Shown in pieces: positions 1-8,952 of a stretch of 22,748 nucleotides of DNA (its first letter is position 1; each line of letters begins with the position of its first letter). The notes beneath the pieces were generated by a model that saw only the letters and a program-made list of their open reading frames with translations, was not told where the DNA came from and ran no database searches. A program made the position numbers and the translations under genes. Origin of the DNA: Poteriospumella lacustris (Eukaryota; Sar; Chrysophyceae; Chromulinales; Dinobryaceae); the NCBI GenBank assembly GCA_008000375.1, contig SMOI01000466.1, positions 1 to 22,748 on the forward strand, given 5' to 3'.

Positions 1-434
1 TCTGTTACACCATACTCAGAAAATAGGCCCAACTTCGACTTGGCGGCTGCTTCCACGCTGGATTCTGTTCGCTTCAATAAGTCGTATTCGCGCTGCCATC
101 CCTGATAGACGCGATAGTTCTCCTGACAAGCGGCGTTGCACGAGAAGAACCATCCCCTAGATCGGTAATAATTGTTGTAGGACTTGTCCAGCTCCCACTC
201 CACATTATTTAATTCCGAATGGTCAAATTTCGCGATTTCTCTGGCGTATTCCTGGCGCTGAGTTTCGTTGACCTTGAATCCAGTGAAGAACAAGCAAATC
301 AGGACTCCGACGAGATAAAAAGATGTCTTGATGGGGTTTCGCTTTACGATGCGAGTTCCCATATTGATTAGAGCCTTTGATGCTTCATCGAACTCTCTAG
401 CCTGCATGAGCTGTTGATCTCTGACGGACGACAT
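1..434 (-). CDS. Single-pass membrane protein, unnamed protist family, 5' part only
   Basis: An open frame starts at the ATG at 434 (M-S-S-V-R-D) and runs without a stop to the left edge, giving 144 visible residues. The N-terminal 36 residues are hydrophilic. One hydrophobic segment follows at about residues 37-53 (SFYLVGVLICLFFTGF). After it comes a charged region with two close cysteines in GWFFSCNAACQENY and then a helical stretch ending in SKLGLFSEYGV. The tryptophan/cysteine cluster followed by a G-[LI]-F-S-x-Y/F-G-V motif reminds me of a conserved, uncharacterised protist membrane protein family; this is from memory and uncertain. No function can be assigned. Codon usage is coding-like and more AT-rich than the genes to the right. 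The C-terminus and further membrane segments are outside the window. Confidence 0.7.
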   Translation of the reverse strand, partial: MSSVRDQQLMQAREFDEASKALINMGTRIVKRNPIKTSFYLVGVLICLFFTGFKVNETQRQEYAREIAKFDHSELNNVEWELDKSYNNYYRSRGWFFSCNAACQENYRVYQGWQREYDLLKRTESSVEAAAKSKLGLFSEYGVT

Positions 435-743
435 GGTTGGGAGCGACCGGGAGGTGAACAAATAAAAAAAGAAGACAGTTGCTCAGTGAAGCACAACGAT
501 TTTCACAATCAGATCGTAGTTTTGTGTTGTGACGCCTGCACAGGTCCTGAATTCGCTCATCAACTTCTTCTTCTTCTTTCTCGATTCTCGATCGTTCTTC
601 CGCTGCTGCTGCTGTTCGCGTCGTCGTCGTCGTGGGCCGTCTGGGAAACTGCGCCGTGACGGACAGACGCCACCACCCCGATCCAGATATCCAGATCACC
701 CAGATCCCTTCTTCCGCCGGGAGAGCGTCCGTGGCTGATCACT

Positions 744-757
744 ACGATGTCCACATC
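744..757. repeat. Short perfect inverted repeat
   Basis: CGATGT and ACATCG are separated by two bases. Related CGATGT/ACATCG-like words recur inside both copies of the direct repeat just downstream, so this may be part of the same repeated module. Confidence 0.45.
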
Positions 758-764
758 GGGTACG

Positions 765-914
765 GTCCACACCGCCTCGCCGAGTAGAGCGGAGAGCGAC
801 GAGCACGACATAGACATCGTAGAGAGAGAGCACTAAGTCAGTCTACACCACCTCGTGAACCACAGCGGAGAGCAACGAGCACGATGTGCATGTCGTAGTG
901 AGGGTCTGAGCACT
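765..914. repeat. Two imperfect direct repeats, about 70 bp each
   Basis: Copy 1 (765 to about 835) and copy 2 (841 to about 914) align along their length with scattered substitutions and a few inserted bases. Shared blocks include GT(C/T)TACACC-type starts, AGCGGAGAGC(G/A)ACGAGCACGA and a GAGCACT-type end. The start-to-start spacing is 76 bp. It lies in non-coding DNA upstream of the 1-434 gene. It could be a diverged minisatellite or a duplicated regulatory block. Confidence 0.65.
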
Positions 915-2230
915 GCAAGACAGTCCAGTGCAAGGGCTTCGTTGCAAATAGCTCACTCAATCGGGTGCTTTCGCTCATGAAGTTCCTTACAAGGAAATAC
1001 AATTGAATTCCTTCCCATTTCAGTTGAGTATTGCAAAAGTAGACGACTTCCGCGACGAGGTAGGCGTGAGAGAAAAGACTTTCGCGTCGTTCGGTGAGTT
1101 GTTCAGGTATCGGTTTGAAACAGGACAGAGAGATAATCAAGACTGATTATTCATCGCTCAGGCATGCCACGAGGAAGGGCAAGAGTGACCACGACGACAC
1201 TGGCAGCAGCATATCGATCTTCCTCGTGTCAGCATCTACGTGGTCGTCTCAGCAGAGAAGGGTCACGGTAGTTTCGGATGTCTCAGATGTCGCCAATTCT
1301 CAACATCAAAGTGTCCTAAACACGGAAAATAGCTTATTGTCCGAACCTTTACCGAACACATCTGCGAACTTTACCGGACTGTGCTAAGATGCGCATATGT
1401 GTTTAAATCATGCTCACAAAAAAGAATAGAAAATATTTCAGTGATGAGCTTGAAAACGGGGGTAGTTGAGGGCTGTTGCGGTCAACTTCGTTTTTGTTAA
1501 TACGATGGAAAACCGTCAAGTACTTCATAAAACGTAGGAAAAACAAACCCATATGTTTATTATGGATAGGGCAGTCAAAAGTATTGAAGGTTACATTTTT
1601 CTACGAGAATTCTCGTGAGTTATGATGCAAAAATGGGTGTAATTTTCAGTTTCCAACATTTTTCGGGTCGTAGATCTGCCAGACCTTTCGTCATATCAAT
1701 CAGAAAGGCGAATTTCACATTTTATTCGATGTCTCACTTGAGATACAATCAATTTTAATAAAGTCATTTTCGCTCTTTTCGCCAGGCTTTGCAGCCGAAG
1801 AGCAATAGAAAAGTGCAAAAAATGACTCAAATGGCAAGTCCGCCGGTGGGCTACAGCCGAAGATGGAGGAGGAGCACCGCCCAAGGCCACACGGTATGCG
1901 CGCATCGTTCATCACATTGTTAATGCAGGATTTGTCGCAATCGAATGGAAGGCTGGCAGTCCGGGCTATACCGTATTCCCGAGTGAGTACAGCGCTGAGA
2001 GTACAGCGTCGCATCGTGGCAGCGCGACCGGCGCTGTGTTCACGAGAGACATCGTCGAGCCGCTCATGCGCACGAGACTGTGCAACCCACTCTTCGGCAC
2101 ATACCGCGTGGGACCAATTTCGTTGCCGATGATACCAAAGTCGACCTCGACAGTGGGCTTAGCCCGAGGTCTTCTCGCCGCGACGCGGTCGTCTCGGTCT
2201 ATCGGAGCGTGCAGTTGCTCCTCTCCATGT

Positions 2231-2286
2231 TTCTCCTCTCCTTTCCTCTCCTTTCCTCTCCTTTCCTCTCCTTTCCTCTCCTCTCC
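2231..2286. repeat. Decamer microsatellite (CTTTCCTCTC)n
   Basis: Four exact tandem copies of CTTTCCTCTC occupy 2241-2280, with one degenerate copy on each side. It is a pure pyrimidine tract on the plus strand. The lysine/glutamate/arginine-rich open frames on the minus strand across it are by-products of the repeat. Confidence 0.95.
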
Positions 2287-2648
2287 GAATTGAATCAAAA
2301 CATTTCCTGTTGTCTGGCGAGGAAGCATCTTTCGTGACAACTTTCACAGTCAATCGTCTGGTGAAGAAGTCTGCGCGCACAGGTGCACGTCAGTTTCCAG
2401 ATGTCCGACAGTGCTCCCGGTGCTTGAAGCATCTGTAAATCAAAATCGTACATCATAAACTGTGAACATGAGATATCTCAATGTTCTCAACTGGCTTACG
2501 ATAAACTGTCGGTATCATGCATATCGAGTCGGATCAAGTGGTGTTTGCAATATTTGAGACGAAGCCGATCTCTTGGTCTGCGGATTTTCTTTCCTTCATC
2601 CCTAAACCTCCCATCACTGGACTGATATGTCTGTTGGTCAATTGATAC

Positions 2649-3273
2649 TTAATTACCGTGCAAATTCTCGTCAAAGGAGTCCTTGATGAATGAATCGCCG
2701 AGTCTCAGTTTGGACGTTGCATTGGTGTGAGAGCAAAGTTGTAACGGGCACTCTGCCAAAATCCACGAGACGGCGGCGGGGAGAAGCTTGTGCGGCCGTT
2801 TCTGACTCTCGCCATCCATGGCCCAATCATTCCTATACATCGACGTCGAAAGATACCAAAGATTCTGCTAATCACAGCGCTCGACCGACAGGATCTATCA
2901 TGTGGAGGCTCGAGGTATCCTCAGTTGCGTGGAATGGGATACCTGCAAAATTTCGATTAAGCCATCGAAGTAAGCTTCCTTCGTCATGGTGCATCTTCAG
3001 TTGGAGCCAGTAAGTATGACAGGCACCCTCTGGGCTATGGATCGGAATATCAACCAGCCATGGTGCAGTCCTAAACCAGTAGAAACCTGATCGGTCAGAT
3101 GAATAAGCAGAAATGATCCAAGTGTCGATCAAATTTGTATTGTCGGTGAGGACCGCGGGGTGAAAGGGGTGCGAGGAGAAACTTTGCGGGAAGTGCGACG
3201 ACTTGTGAAAAAGCTCGCCGTTTGACGTCGAAAGATTCTGGCGCACAACTCTGATGCTCAATAGTCCCGACAT
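2649..3273 (-). pseudogene. Possible coding relic, unidentified
   Basis: A minus-strand open frame at 2872-3273 gives protein-like sequence from about residue 45 on, including SDRSGFYWFRTAPWLVDIPI and LLRWLNRNFAGIPF. Its Trp/Tyr/His/Pro mix is unlike the arginine/serine-rich noise frames elsewhere. The frame ends abruptly, and a second open stretch continues at 2649-2840 in another frame. There is no clear splice site joining them. This could be a decayed gene, an exon of an unrecognised gene, or chance. I do not recognise the family. Confidence 0.22.
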
Positions 3274-3351
3274 GGCCCGGGTTGAACATAAATCACAATT
3301 TGAATTTGAGGATCCTTTCAGGAATATACTTCAAATAGTCGAAGCAGAGGC

Positions 3352-6195
3352 ATGATGGTTCTGATGATCGCTCAGCTGCTGTTGTCGGCCTTTATCATGC
3401 TTGCGATAGCCGAGAGAGATATCTCACCGGACATGTCGGTGTTGTTTCGGAACGGCGCTGCCAACGGCCGTGTTCCCCGCTGTCAGCTATTGCGACGCGA
3501 GCCCAACGGCCGCCCATCGTCTCTAGTCACACACGTTCTGACCTCTCCACAACGAACGACGGCTGGGTTTCCGCAAGCTGCTGCGGCGCTGAACCAAGAC
3601 ATCGACAGCTTGGCCGCCATGATCTCGCTGATAGTGGGCAACGACAGCTTGCCGGCTTCTCGATCGTACGTGAACGTGCTGCTGACGAACACAGACGCTC
3701 CAGGTCGAGATCAGTTCTTGCTGAGTCAGAACTTCAAGGCGACCAGTCCGTATCTGAAGGTGATGGGTGGCGCCGCCGATGCCTTGTCGGTGAAGACACT
3801 GCAGCTGAATATGCTGCTGCCGATGACGGGTCTGAACTACTCGTGGGCGTCGGACGTGGCGGAAACGAAGACGTCGCAGTGGGAGACGGCGTTGCTGCCG
3901 GCCGGGGAGTATACGGCGGAGGTGCAGATCGTTCGCGCTGACGCCACGAGCAACGGCGGAAGTGGCCTGCGCGCTGGTACGTGGCAGAAGCTGTCGTCTC
4001 TCGGCGCTGGCGATGCGTTGGATCAAGCGACGCTGCGTCGAGGTGACGAGGTGGTGGGATGTGTGCGACTGGAGTATGTGGTGTTGTGGATGGAAGTTGA
4101 CCGCGAGCTGACCGACTCAATGCCGCTGATGCTGAATGAGGACGGCTCGACGGTCGAGCTGAACTATGAATACCGACGAGACGAAGCGGATTCGTTTGTA
4201 TCGACGCAATTGCTGTACCTGCGCACGATGGCTGTTCCCTTTCCCGTGAGTGCGAGCAACACATCGCAGCTGCTGCACACGAACGCCTCCTTGACAGCTC
4301 TGAATATGACAGTTAACAACCCTGGAAACTGTCTGTTGCCGTTATTGTCGCCTACGACCATTCCGTTGATGGTGACCCACGCAAACTTGGCGGCCTTTCT
4401 AGTACCACCGGTACCCGCAATGTGTGGCAAGGTCAAGTACTACCTCGAGTACGTGTATCCGGACAGGCGCCACCGCATCGCGTTGAATTTCTATGCATGG
4501 GGTAAGAGCGAGCCTACCAATGAGTCGACGATGCTGCTGAACATTTTGGACTCAAAGAACACCACCGATCGCAAGCTGGTGGCGTCCATTCCGAGGATCC
4601 TCGAGTGGAGCAACTCGTTGTTTGCGCGCACGTTCGCACTGGAGGTGGACTGGCAGTATGTGATCCAATCGCTGTCCAACCTGCAGTCATTTCGAGATCT
4701 GCAGGCGGTGAGCTTCGACCGAGTCTCTGCGTGGACGGTCGACCATGTGTTGACAGCCACCTTGACGGATGCCGAGCAGGCCTTGGCCGGCGTAGTGTAC
4801 GACAATGCATTGGCTTCCTACGGCCAGAACTTCGCCTATGCGGAGAGCTTCCACAAGACGGACGACTTTGTCGACGGCACCGATGACTATTGGGACCACG
4901 ACGTCACAACCCTCCGCGACATGCAAGCTAACCGTGACGACGGTGTGGCCAGTCCGATATGCGTGATGCCAGTGGTATTGGGTGTGCTTCAAGACTTCAA
5001 CATGGCGGCGGCGAAGCTTGCGCGCATGGTCGCCAGTATGAAGGCGTTGGTGGCGCAGGTACAGATGCTGCGTCATCAAGATGTGACGGTGACACTGTCG
5101 GAGTTGCTGCAGAGTCTCGAAGCAGAAGTCGCCGGGGGAGTCGTGCCTCACACCATTGCGATTCCTTTGATGCGTCTGTACACGTACGCGATGTTGACGG
5201 AGGTGATGATGAAGAACGTCGCCCGTATCCAGTGGCGGTTGACGGACGTGACGGAATGCTATGTACCGTGCTTCGCCAACGCTGCGTATGAGACTGATAA
5301 GGAGGCGACATGCGACAGCTTCTTCGACGCGCCTCTCATCTACGAGTTGGAGCGGTTCACTGCACACCCACAAGGCTGTGCAGCCAGCTGGTATCCGGTC
5401 GAGATCGCGCGGATGAATGCGCTGGTCGATGGTACTTCGACAGCGCTGGCCGATCTGAATGATTGGATGCCGTCGGATGCACAGGAGTGGAGCGCGTGGT
5501 CGGCGGTATGGAATGCGATAGAGGGCCTCCGCGGGTTGTCCTCATCGCGTATCGAGCAGCCGGTTCGCTTTGAGCAAGTCACGACGGTGAGCACAGTCAT
5601 CAACGGCGATGTCGAGAACGCATGTTATGCGGCTGCCAAAGACGGCGGTCGTGCTGTCGCGTATCAATGTCCCTGCTCAGCGTTCAGGAGCGACGATAGC
5701 TTGCAACCTCTCACCATCAGTGTTGCCTTTTGGCTGTCGTCGCAGAACCGCAACTACACCGACCTCGCGACCATTCGTCTCCCGATGTCTCGTAGTCCAG
5801 CTGTCGTCCGCCCTGCATCCATCGACCTGTACGCTCTCAGCGACAATGAAGGTCGCACAGGCAGGTACCATCGAGCACCAGTTCCTGGCTTTGACGATGT
5901 GTACCAACATGGACAGCGACCGGAGTGGCTGTTGATACTACTGTACGGACGGTCGTCTTGTCCGAAGGGACAGTGGATCGTGGCCCCCACGTCTTCTCCT
6001 TGGAAGCTGTTCAAGAACCCGACGTTTCCGTTGAATAATACCACTGACCTTGTGGTGGCGCAGTTCGCCAACTGTTTGTTTGCGACGCTGGATGATAAAG
6101 AACACTTTACGCGTGAGGAGAGCTACAACATCACCCAGTTGCAGCTGATGAATGGTTATCATATGTGGCCGTTCTACGCATCGTTGTCGCAGTAG
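3352..6195 (+). CDS. Large secreted protein, unknown family (947 aa)
   Basis: A single uninterrupted frame starts at an ATG-ATG pair (the first is used here). It begins with a typical signal peptide, residues 1-20 (MMVLMIAQLLLSAFIMLAIA), cleaved before ERD. The remainder is a hydrophilic ectodomain with about eleven N-glycosylation sequons (for example NDS, NYS, NTS, NAS, NMT, NES, NTT, NYT, NIT) and more than a dozen cysteines. Several cysteines sit close together in the C-terminal half (ECYVPC, YQCPC, SSCPKG). No second membrane segment, GPI-type tail, repeat or catalytic motif was recognised. The C-terminus is NGYHMWPFYASLSQ. A secreted or periplasm/wall-associated glycoprotein is the simplest reading. 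I do not recognise a domain, and function is unknown. Codon usage is coding-like throughout and no introns are evident. Confidence 0.9.
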   Translation: MMVLMIAQLLLSAFIMLAIAERDISPDMSVLFRNGAANGRVPRCQLLRREPNGRPSSLVTHVLTSPQRTTAGFPQAAAALNQDIDSLAAMISLIVGNDSLPASRSYVNVLLTNTDAPGRDQFLLSQNFKATSPYLKVMGGAADALSVKTLQLNMLLPMTGLNYSWASDVAETKTSQWETALLPAGEYTAEVQIVRADATSNGGSGLRAGTWQKLSSLGAGDALDQATLRRGDEVVGCVRLEYVVLWMEVDRELTDSMPLMLNEDGSTVELNYEYRRDEADSFVSTQLLYLRTMAVPFPVSASNTSQLLHTNASLTALNMTVNNPGNCLLPLLSPTTIPLMVTHANLAAFLVPPVPAMCGKVKYYLEYVYPDRRHRIALNFYAWGKSEPTNESTMLLNILDSKNTTDRKLVASIPRILEWSNSLFARTFALEVDWQYVIQSLSNLQSFRDLQAVSFDRVSAWTVDHVLTATLTDAEQALAGVVYDNALASYGQNFAYAESFHKTDDFVDGTDDYWDHDVTTLRDMQANRDDGVASPICVMPVVLGVLQDFNMAAAKLARMVASMKALVAQVQMLRHQDVTVTLSELLQSLEAEVAGGVVPHTIAIPLMRLYTYAMLTEVMMKNVARIQWRLTDVTECYVPCFANAAYETDKEATCDSFFDAPLIYELERFTAHPQGCAASWYPVEIARMNALVDGTSTALADLNDWMPSDAQEWSAWSAVWNAIEGLRGLSSSRIEQPVRFEQVTTVSTVINGDVENACYAAAKDGGRAVAYQCPCSAFRSDDSLQPLTISVAFWLSSQNRNYTDLATIRLPMSRSPAVVRPASIDLYALSDNEGRTGRYHRAPVPGFDDVYQHGQRPEWLLILLYGRSSCPKGQWIVAPTSSPWKLFKNPTFPLNNTTDLVVAQFANCLFATLDDKEHFTREESYNITQLQLMNGYHMWPFYASLSQ

Positions 6196-7137
6196 CTCTC
6201 CTTGTATTGGTTTCAGCTTGCTTTTGTGCCTCCTTCTTGTTTTTGGTTTTGGTTTTTGTGACCGTCGACACTCCTCACAGGACTATCACTATCGTCGGCG
6301 GTCGGTCAGCTGGCAGGTTGAGTGCAAGCTGTTGGAATGGGTCGCGCCGGGAAGATGTTGTACCCCATATCTTTGATATGCGTGTAGAAATGCGTAATGT
6401 GCTTTGTTTTGTTGTGTTGTTGTGTTGTGTTCTTTGTTTAGCATTGTCGTATTTTGGGTCGCTCCGTGAGGCGATGTGGAGTAAACCAGACCCCTTACCC
6501 CTTGCGTCATGCCAGTCATTTCATTAATTTATCTCCTTGTTATCGCAGTCTCTACATTGGTTTCTGTGTGGCTTTGCTTGCTCGCGACCCATTTCATGCA
6601 GATGATCGGTCACCTCACTCACACCTGTTTGTCCATTCCAGTAGCCTCTTGTGTCGTATGAGCTGCATGGCGCCCATCTGCTACTGCGCTGCCTTCGTTC
6701 AAGACCAAGGGAGCTATACGTCGATGTCATGATTACCTTGTCCATCACCAAGAGAGCAGGAGCAATACTTGTAAACCGCTAAGTACCACCATATTCAAAG
6801 CGACTGAGGTGTGTTCGGACGGATGAGGCGGGAGCGTCGATGCTGCGGATGTTTGGTGGAAGTGAGGGGGGGCCGAGGTGTGCACCTGTAGTTGTTCTAT
6901 GTTTGATGGTCGTGAAGGTGGGGGCAAGCACAATACAGCACAAACACTATCGGCGACGATGGTGATTGTATCTTAGTCCACTCCGCTGGCGCTGGAGGCC
7001 ATTGCATCTTGTTGAATCACGAAGAAGAAGTCATCCGGCATCCTGTTCCAAAACCGGGGAAAGGGTGCATGGGTGCGTATTTAGCATGTTACCAACAAGA
7101 GAAGGATCTTTCTGAGTATCGTACAACGTGCAACTGT
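6196..7137. other. Intergenic, 3' flank of the secreted-protein gene
   Basis: No convincing gene is seen here. It includes a TG-rich stretch (about 6404-6440, TTGTGTTG-type repeats) that is probably 3' untranslated or spacer DNA, and otherwise mixed-composition sequence. Short open frames in it have no recognisable features. No ABC ATPase motifs (Walker A, signature, Walker B) were found, although an ABC membrane domain begins shortly downstream. Confidence 0.6.
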
Positions 7138-7418
7138 TTACTTCAGGCGGCGGAGCGCCAGTCCTGCGGCGGCAACCGTTGCAAGTGCTGCGTTTGTCCA
7201 TTTGATTTCACTGACGAATGCATCCACTGGCTGCTTTCCTTGGATCAAAGCCAGGAACGGGATGTTGCTGGTTTTGGCCTCCATTTCAGGCGTCAATATT
7301 CCGCCGCTGCCTCGTCGGAATCGATAGTCTCGATGCGATGTCCCAATGAATGAAAACACAATTGGAAATGAAAACGTGACGGCATGCACGGCGTGAATGG
7401 TGGTCCATGTGTCCGGAC
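7138..7418 (-). CDS. Terminal exon of a small membrane protein, NnrU-like
   Basis: On the minus strand the frame reads TGPDTWTTIHAVHAVTFSFP, IVFSFIGTSHRDYRFRRG, LTPEMEAKTSNIPFLALIQG and a final hydrophobic WTNAALATVAAAGLALRRLK before a stop at 7138. The pattern of a hydrophobic segment, a basic D-x-R-x-x-x-G stretch and TSN-I/V-PF-x-A-L-x-x-G-x-Q matches what I recall of the C-terminal part of NnrU-family membrane proteins (relatives include plant zeta-carotene isomerase). This is family knowledge from memory. There is no in-frame ATG before this part. A CAG acceptor in the minus-strand reading (exon start 7418) fits an internal exon boundary. The upstream exons are not visible: the plus-strand ABCG gene occupies that space. 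It could be a gene remnant. Confidence 0.42.
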
Positions 7419-8243
7419 CTGTGTCCCACGGCGTCGTTCTTACGTCAATGGTATCTGGCGTGCGCGCGGTCGTTGTGGAAGCAGTTTGCGAATATGTCTT
7501 CGTTGTGGCTGGAAATGGGTCTGGCGTTGTTTGCCTCGGGCGTCATGGGTTCGCTGGCGAAGGTGAAGTACAAGGGCATTCTGACGCCTCCGTACACGCT
7601 GCTGTCTCCGACGCCGTTGGAAGGGATGATCGCTGGCTTCTTCTTCAACGTCGGGTTGGCCATCAGTTTGTCGGCGGCGTCGGCCGGCGTCTCCGTCTTC
7701 GGCGAAGAAATGGTCATTTACCGTCGCGAGGTCGCGGCGGGGCACAACCACCTCGCGTACTTCCTCGGCGTCGTCCTGGCGCAGTACCCGCGTTTGGTGC
7801 TCGACACGCTCCACTTTGCTCCGTTGGCCCATTACCTCGCCGAGCCTCTGACGCCGTACTCGGTCTTGTTCGTCGTCGTCTTCCAGCTGTACTGCGCCAT
7901 CTACGGCATGGCCTTCTTCGTCAGCTTCTTGGTCACGCCCAAGAACGCCGCCTTGTTGGCGGTGGTGTTGTCGTTGATGTTCAGCTCGATGACCGGCAAA
8001 AGCGACATCCCCGAGCGTATTCAGTTCCTGTCGCCATCGCGGTGGGCGGTCGAGGCGCTCTTCGACTACGAGACGCGTCCGTACCGCCACATCATGGACG
8101 TCACCAGCTCCGCCAACAGTGGCGGCTACACCTTGGGGCGTGTGCCCCTCGACCTCGCGCTGATGTTCATCACGGGCATCTTCTACCGCGTCCTCGCCTA
8201 CATCGCCATGCGATTCGCCGACCGCAAAATCGTCATTTCGTGA
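7407..8243 (+). CDS. ABCG-type transporter membrane domain, 5'-truncated
   Basis: The frame opens after a stop at 7377; the first ATG is 7407, and family-like sequence begins near 7425 (FLRQWYLACARSLWKQF). It gives 278 residues with several membrane segments, for example SLWLEMGLALFASGVMGSLA, YSVLFVVVFQLYCAIYGMAF and NAALLAVVLSLMFSSM. The motif YRREVAAGHNHLAYFLG followed by PRLVLDTLHF is typical of the membrane half of ABCG (white/brown) half-transporters, closest in style to plant ABCG24/28. Full ABCG half-transporters have an N-terminal ATPase, and none is encoded upstream in any frame. There is no AG acceptor between about 7330 and 7480 except ones that would cut into conserved sequence. 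It is therefore either a truncated gene or a rearranged fragment. The reading frame itself is intact. Confidence 0.72.
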   Translation: MCPDLCPTASFLRQWYLACARSLWKQFANMSSLWLEMGLALFASGVMGSLAKVKYKGILTPPYTLLSPTPLEGMIAGFFFNVGLAISLSAASAGVSVFGEEMVIYRREVAAGHNHLAYFLGVVLAQYPRLVLDTLHFAPLAHYLAEPLTPYSVLFVVVFQLYCAIYGMAFFVSFLVTPKNAALLAVVLSLMFSSMTGKSDIPERIQFLSPSRWAVEALFDYETRPYRHIMDVTSSANSGGYTLGRVPLDLALMFITGIFYRVLAYIAMRFADRKIVIS

Positions 8244-8952
8244 GCCTGTTTCCTCCGCCAGCGCCCAGCGGTAGCCTCTCCTCCCTCCCCCTTCCCCTTC
8301 CCTTTCCACCCAGCGGTAGCCTGTGCTTCCTCTCCCGTTGTCTCTTGCCCTTGCTCGTTTTCTTTTGTTGCGTCCCATTCATGTCGCTCGCTCTAAACGC
8401 CACTCGATTGTTGCCCATATTAAGTTACCCCCCACCAGTGCAGGTCCATGCACAGTCAATAGGCAGTTGAGCAGTTGAGCAGTTGGGTGGCGTTACACAG
8501 GACGCGGGATGCTTCGACGACGGCGAAGACGACGACCGCTGCTGGGTGGCGGCGGTGCGACAGAAGGGACACCCCGAGACGCCGCCTCTGCGGCACCGCC
8601 GCTGGCATCCAAAGCGTACGGTAGCTGTTGTTCAGCTCAATTGGCACCTGCAGCGGTGGCCGTGTTTAATGGTTGGTCCCTACGTCGTTGGTCTATCTCA
8701 GCAACACCCGCAGAATCTATGGCACAGCTCGAAGGGGACATTCGGTGGAGGTGGTGTAACTGTTGAAGAGACGGATACCGCGTACCCAGGGACACCGCCC
8801 GGCGTACGCACCGCTCGGTTAGAGCTACGATCAAAATCTACGCGCGGGGGACGGGGCTATAAAAGGAGAGGAAGAGATCGCGGGTGGTGGTGGATGGGGC
8901 TCACGGGCGATCGAGCGGGGCCGGCCACAGGGCGCCGACGCAGGTGGCGCAG
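8244..8952. other. Intergenic spacer between convergent genes
   Basis: This is the spacer between the ABCG frame end and the SLC4 stop. It contains a duplicated 14-mer CCCAGCGGTAGCCT at 8264-8277 and 8309-8322 separated by a C/T-rich tract, a three-copy octamer at 8463-8486, and a TATAAAA word at 8858-8864. No protein-like frame is seen. Confidence 0.6.
8463..8486. repeat. Tandem octamer (GCAGTTGA)x3
   Basis: Two exact copies of GCAGTTGA and a third ending in GG lie in non-coding spacer. Confidence 0.85.

Larger units (their letters stand above)
435..3351. other. Gene-poor 2.9-kb intergenic region
   Basis: This lies between two divergent genes. No open frame here looks like a conserved protein, except the weak candidate at 2649-3273. 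Bases 1380-1800 are clearly AT-rich with runs of A and T. The region contains a 76-bp-spaced direct repeat (765-914) and a decamer microsatellite (2231-2286). It presumably holds the promoters of both flanking genes. No recognisable tRNA or mobile element was seen. Confidence 0.6.

Noticed and set aside
1966-2340. Lys/Glu/Arg-rich minus-strand frame as a small basic protein
   Set aside because: Its repetitive part is simply the translation of the decamer microsatellite.
7009-7353. 114-residue cysteine-containing plus-strand frame as a small secreted or zinc-binding protein
   Set aside because: It is antisense to the NnrU-like exon, which has stronger protein character, and it has no signal peptide or regular cysteine spacing.
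8858-8864. TATAAAA word pointing rightwards as a promoter
   Set aside because: What lies downstream on the plus strand is only the antisense of the SLC4 gene, with no protein-like frame.
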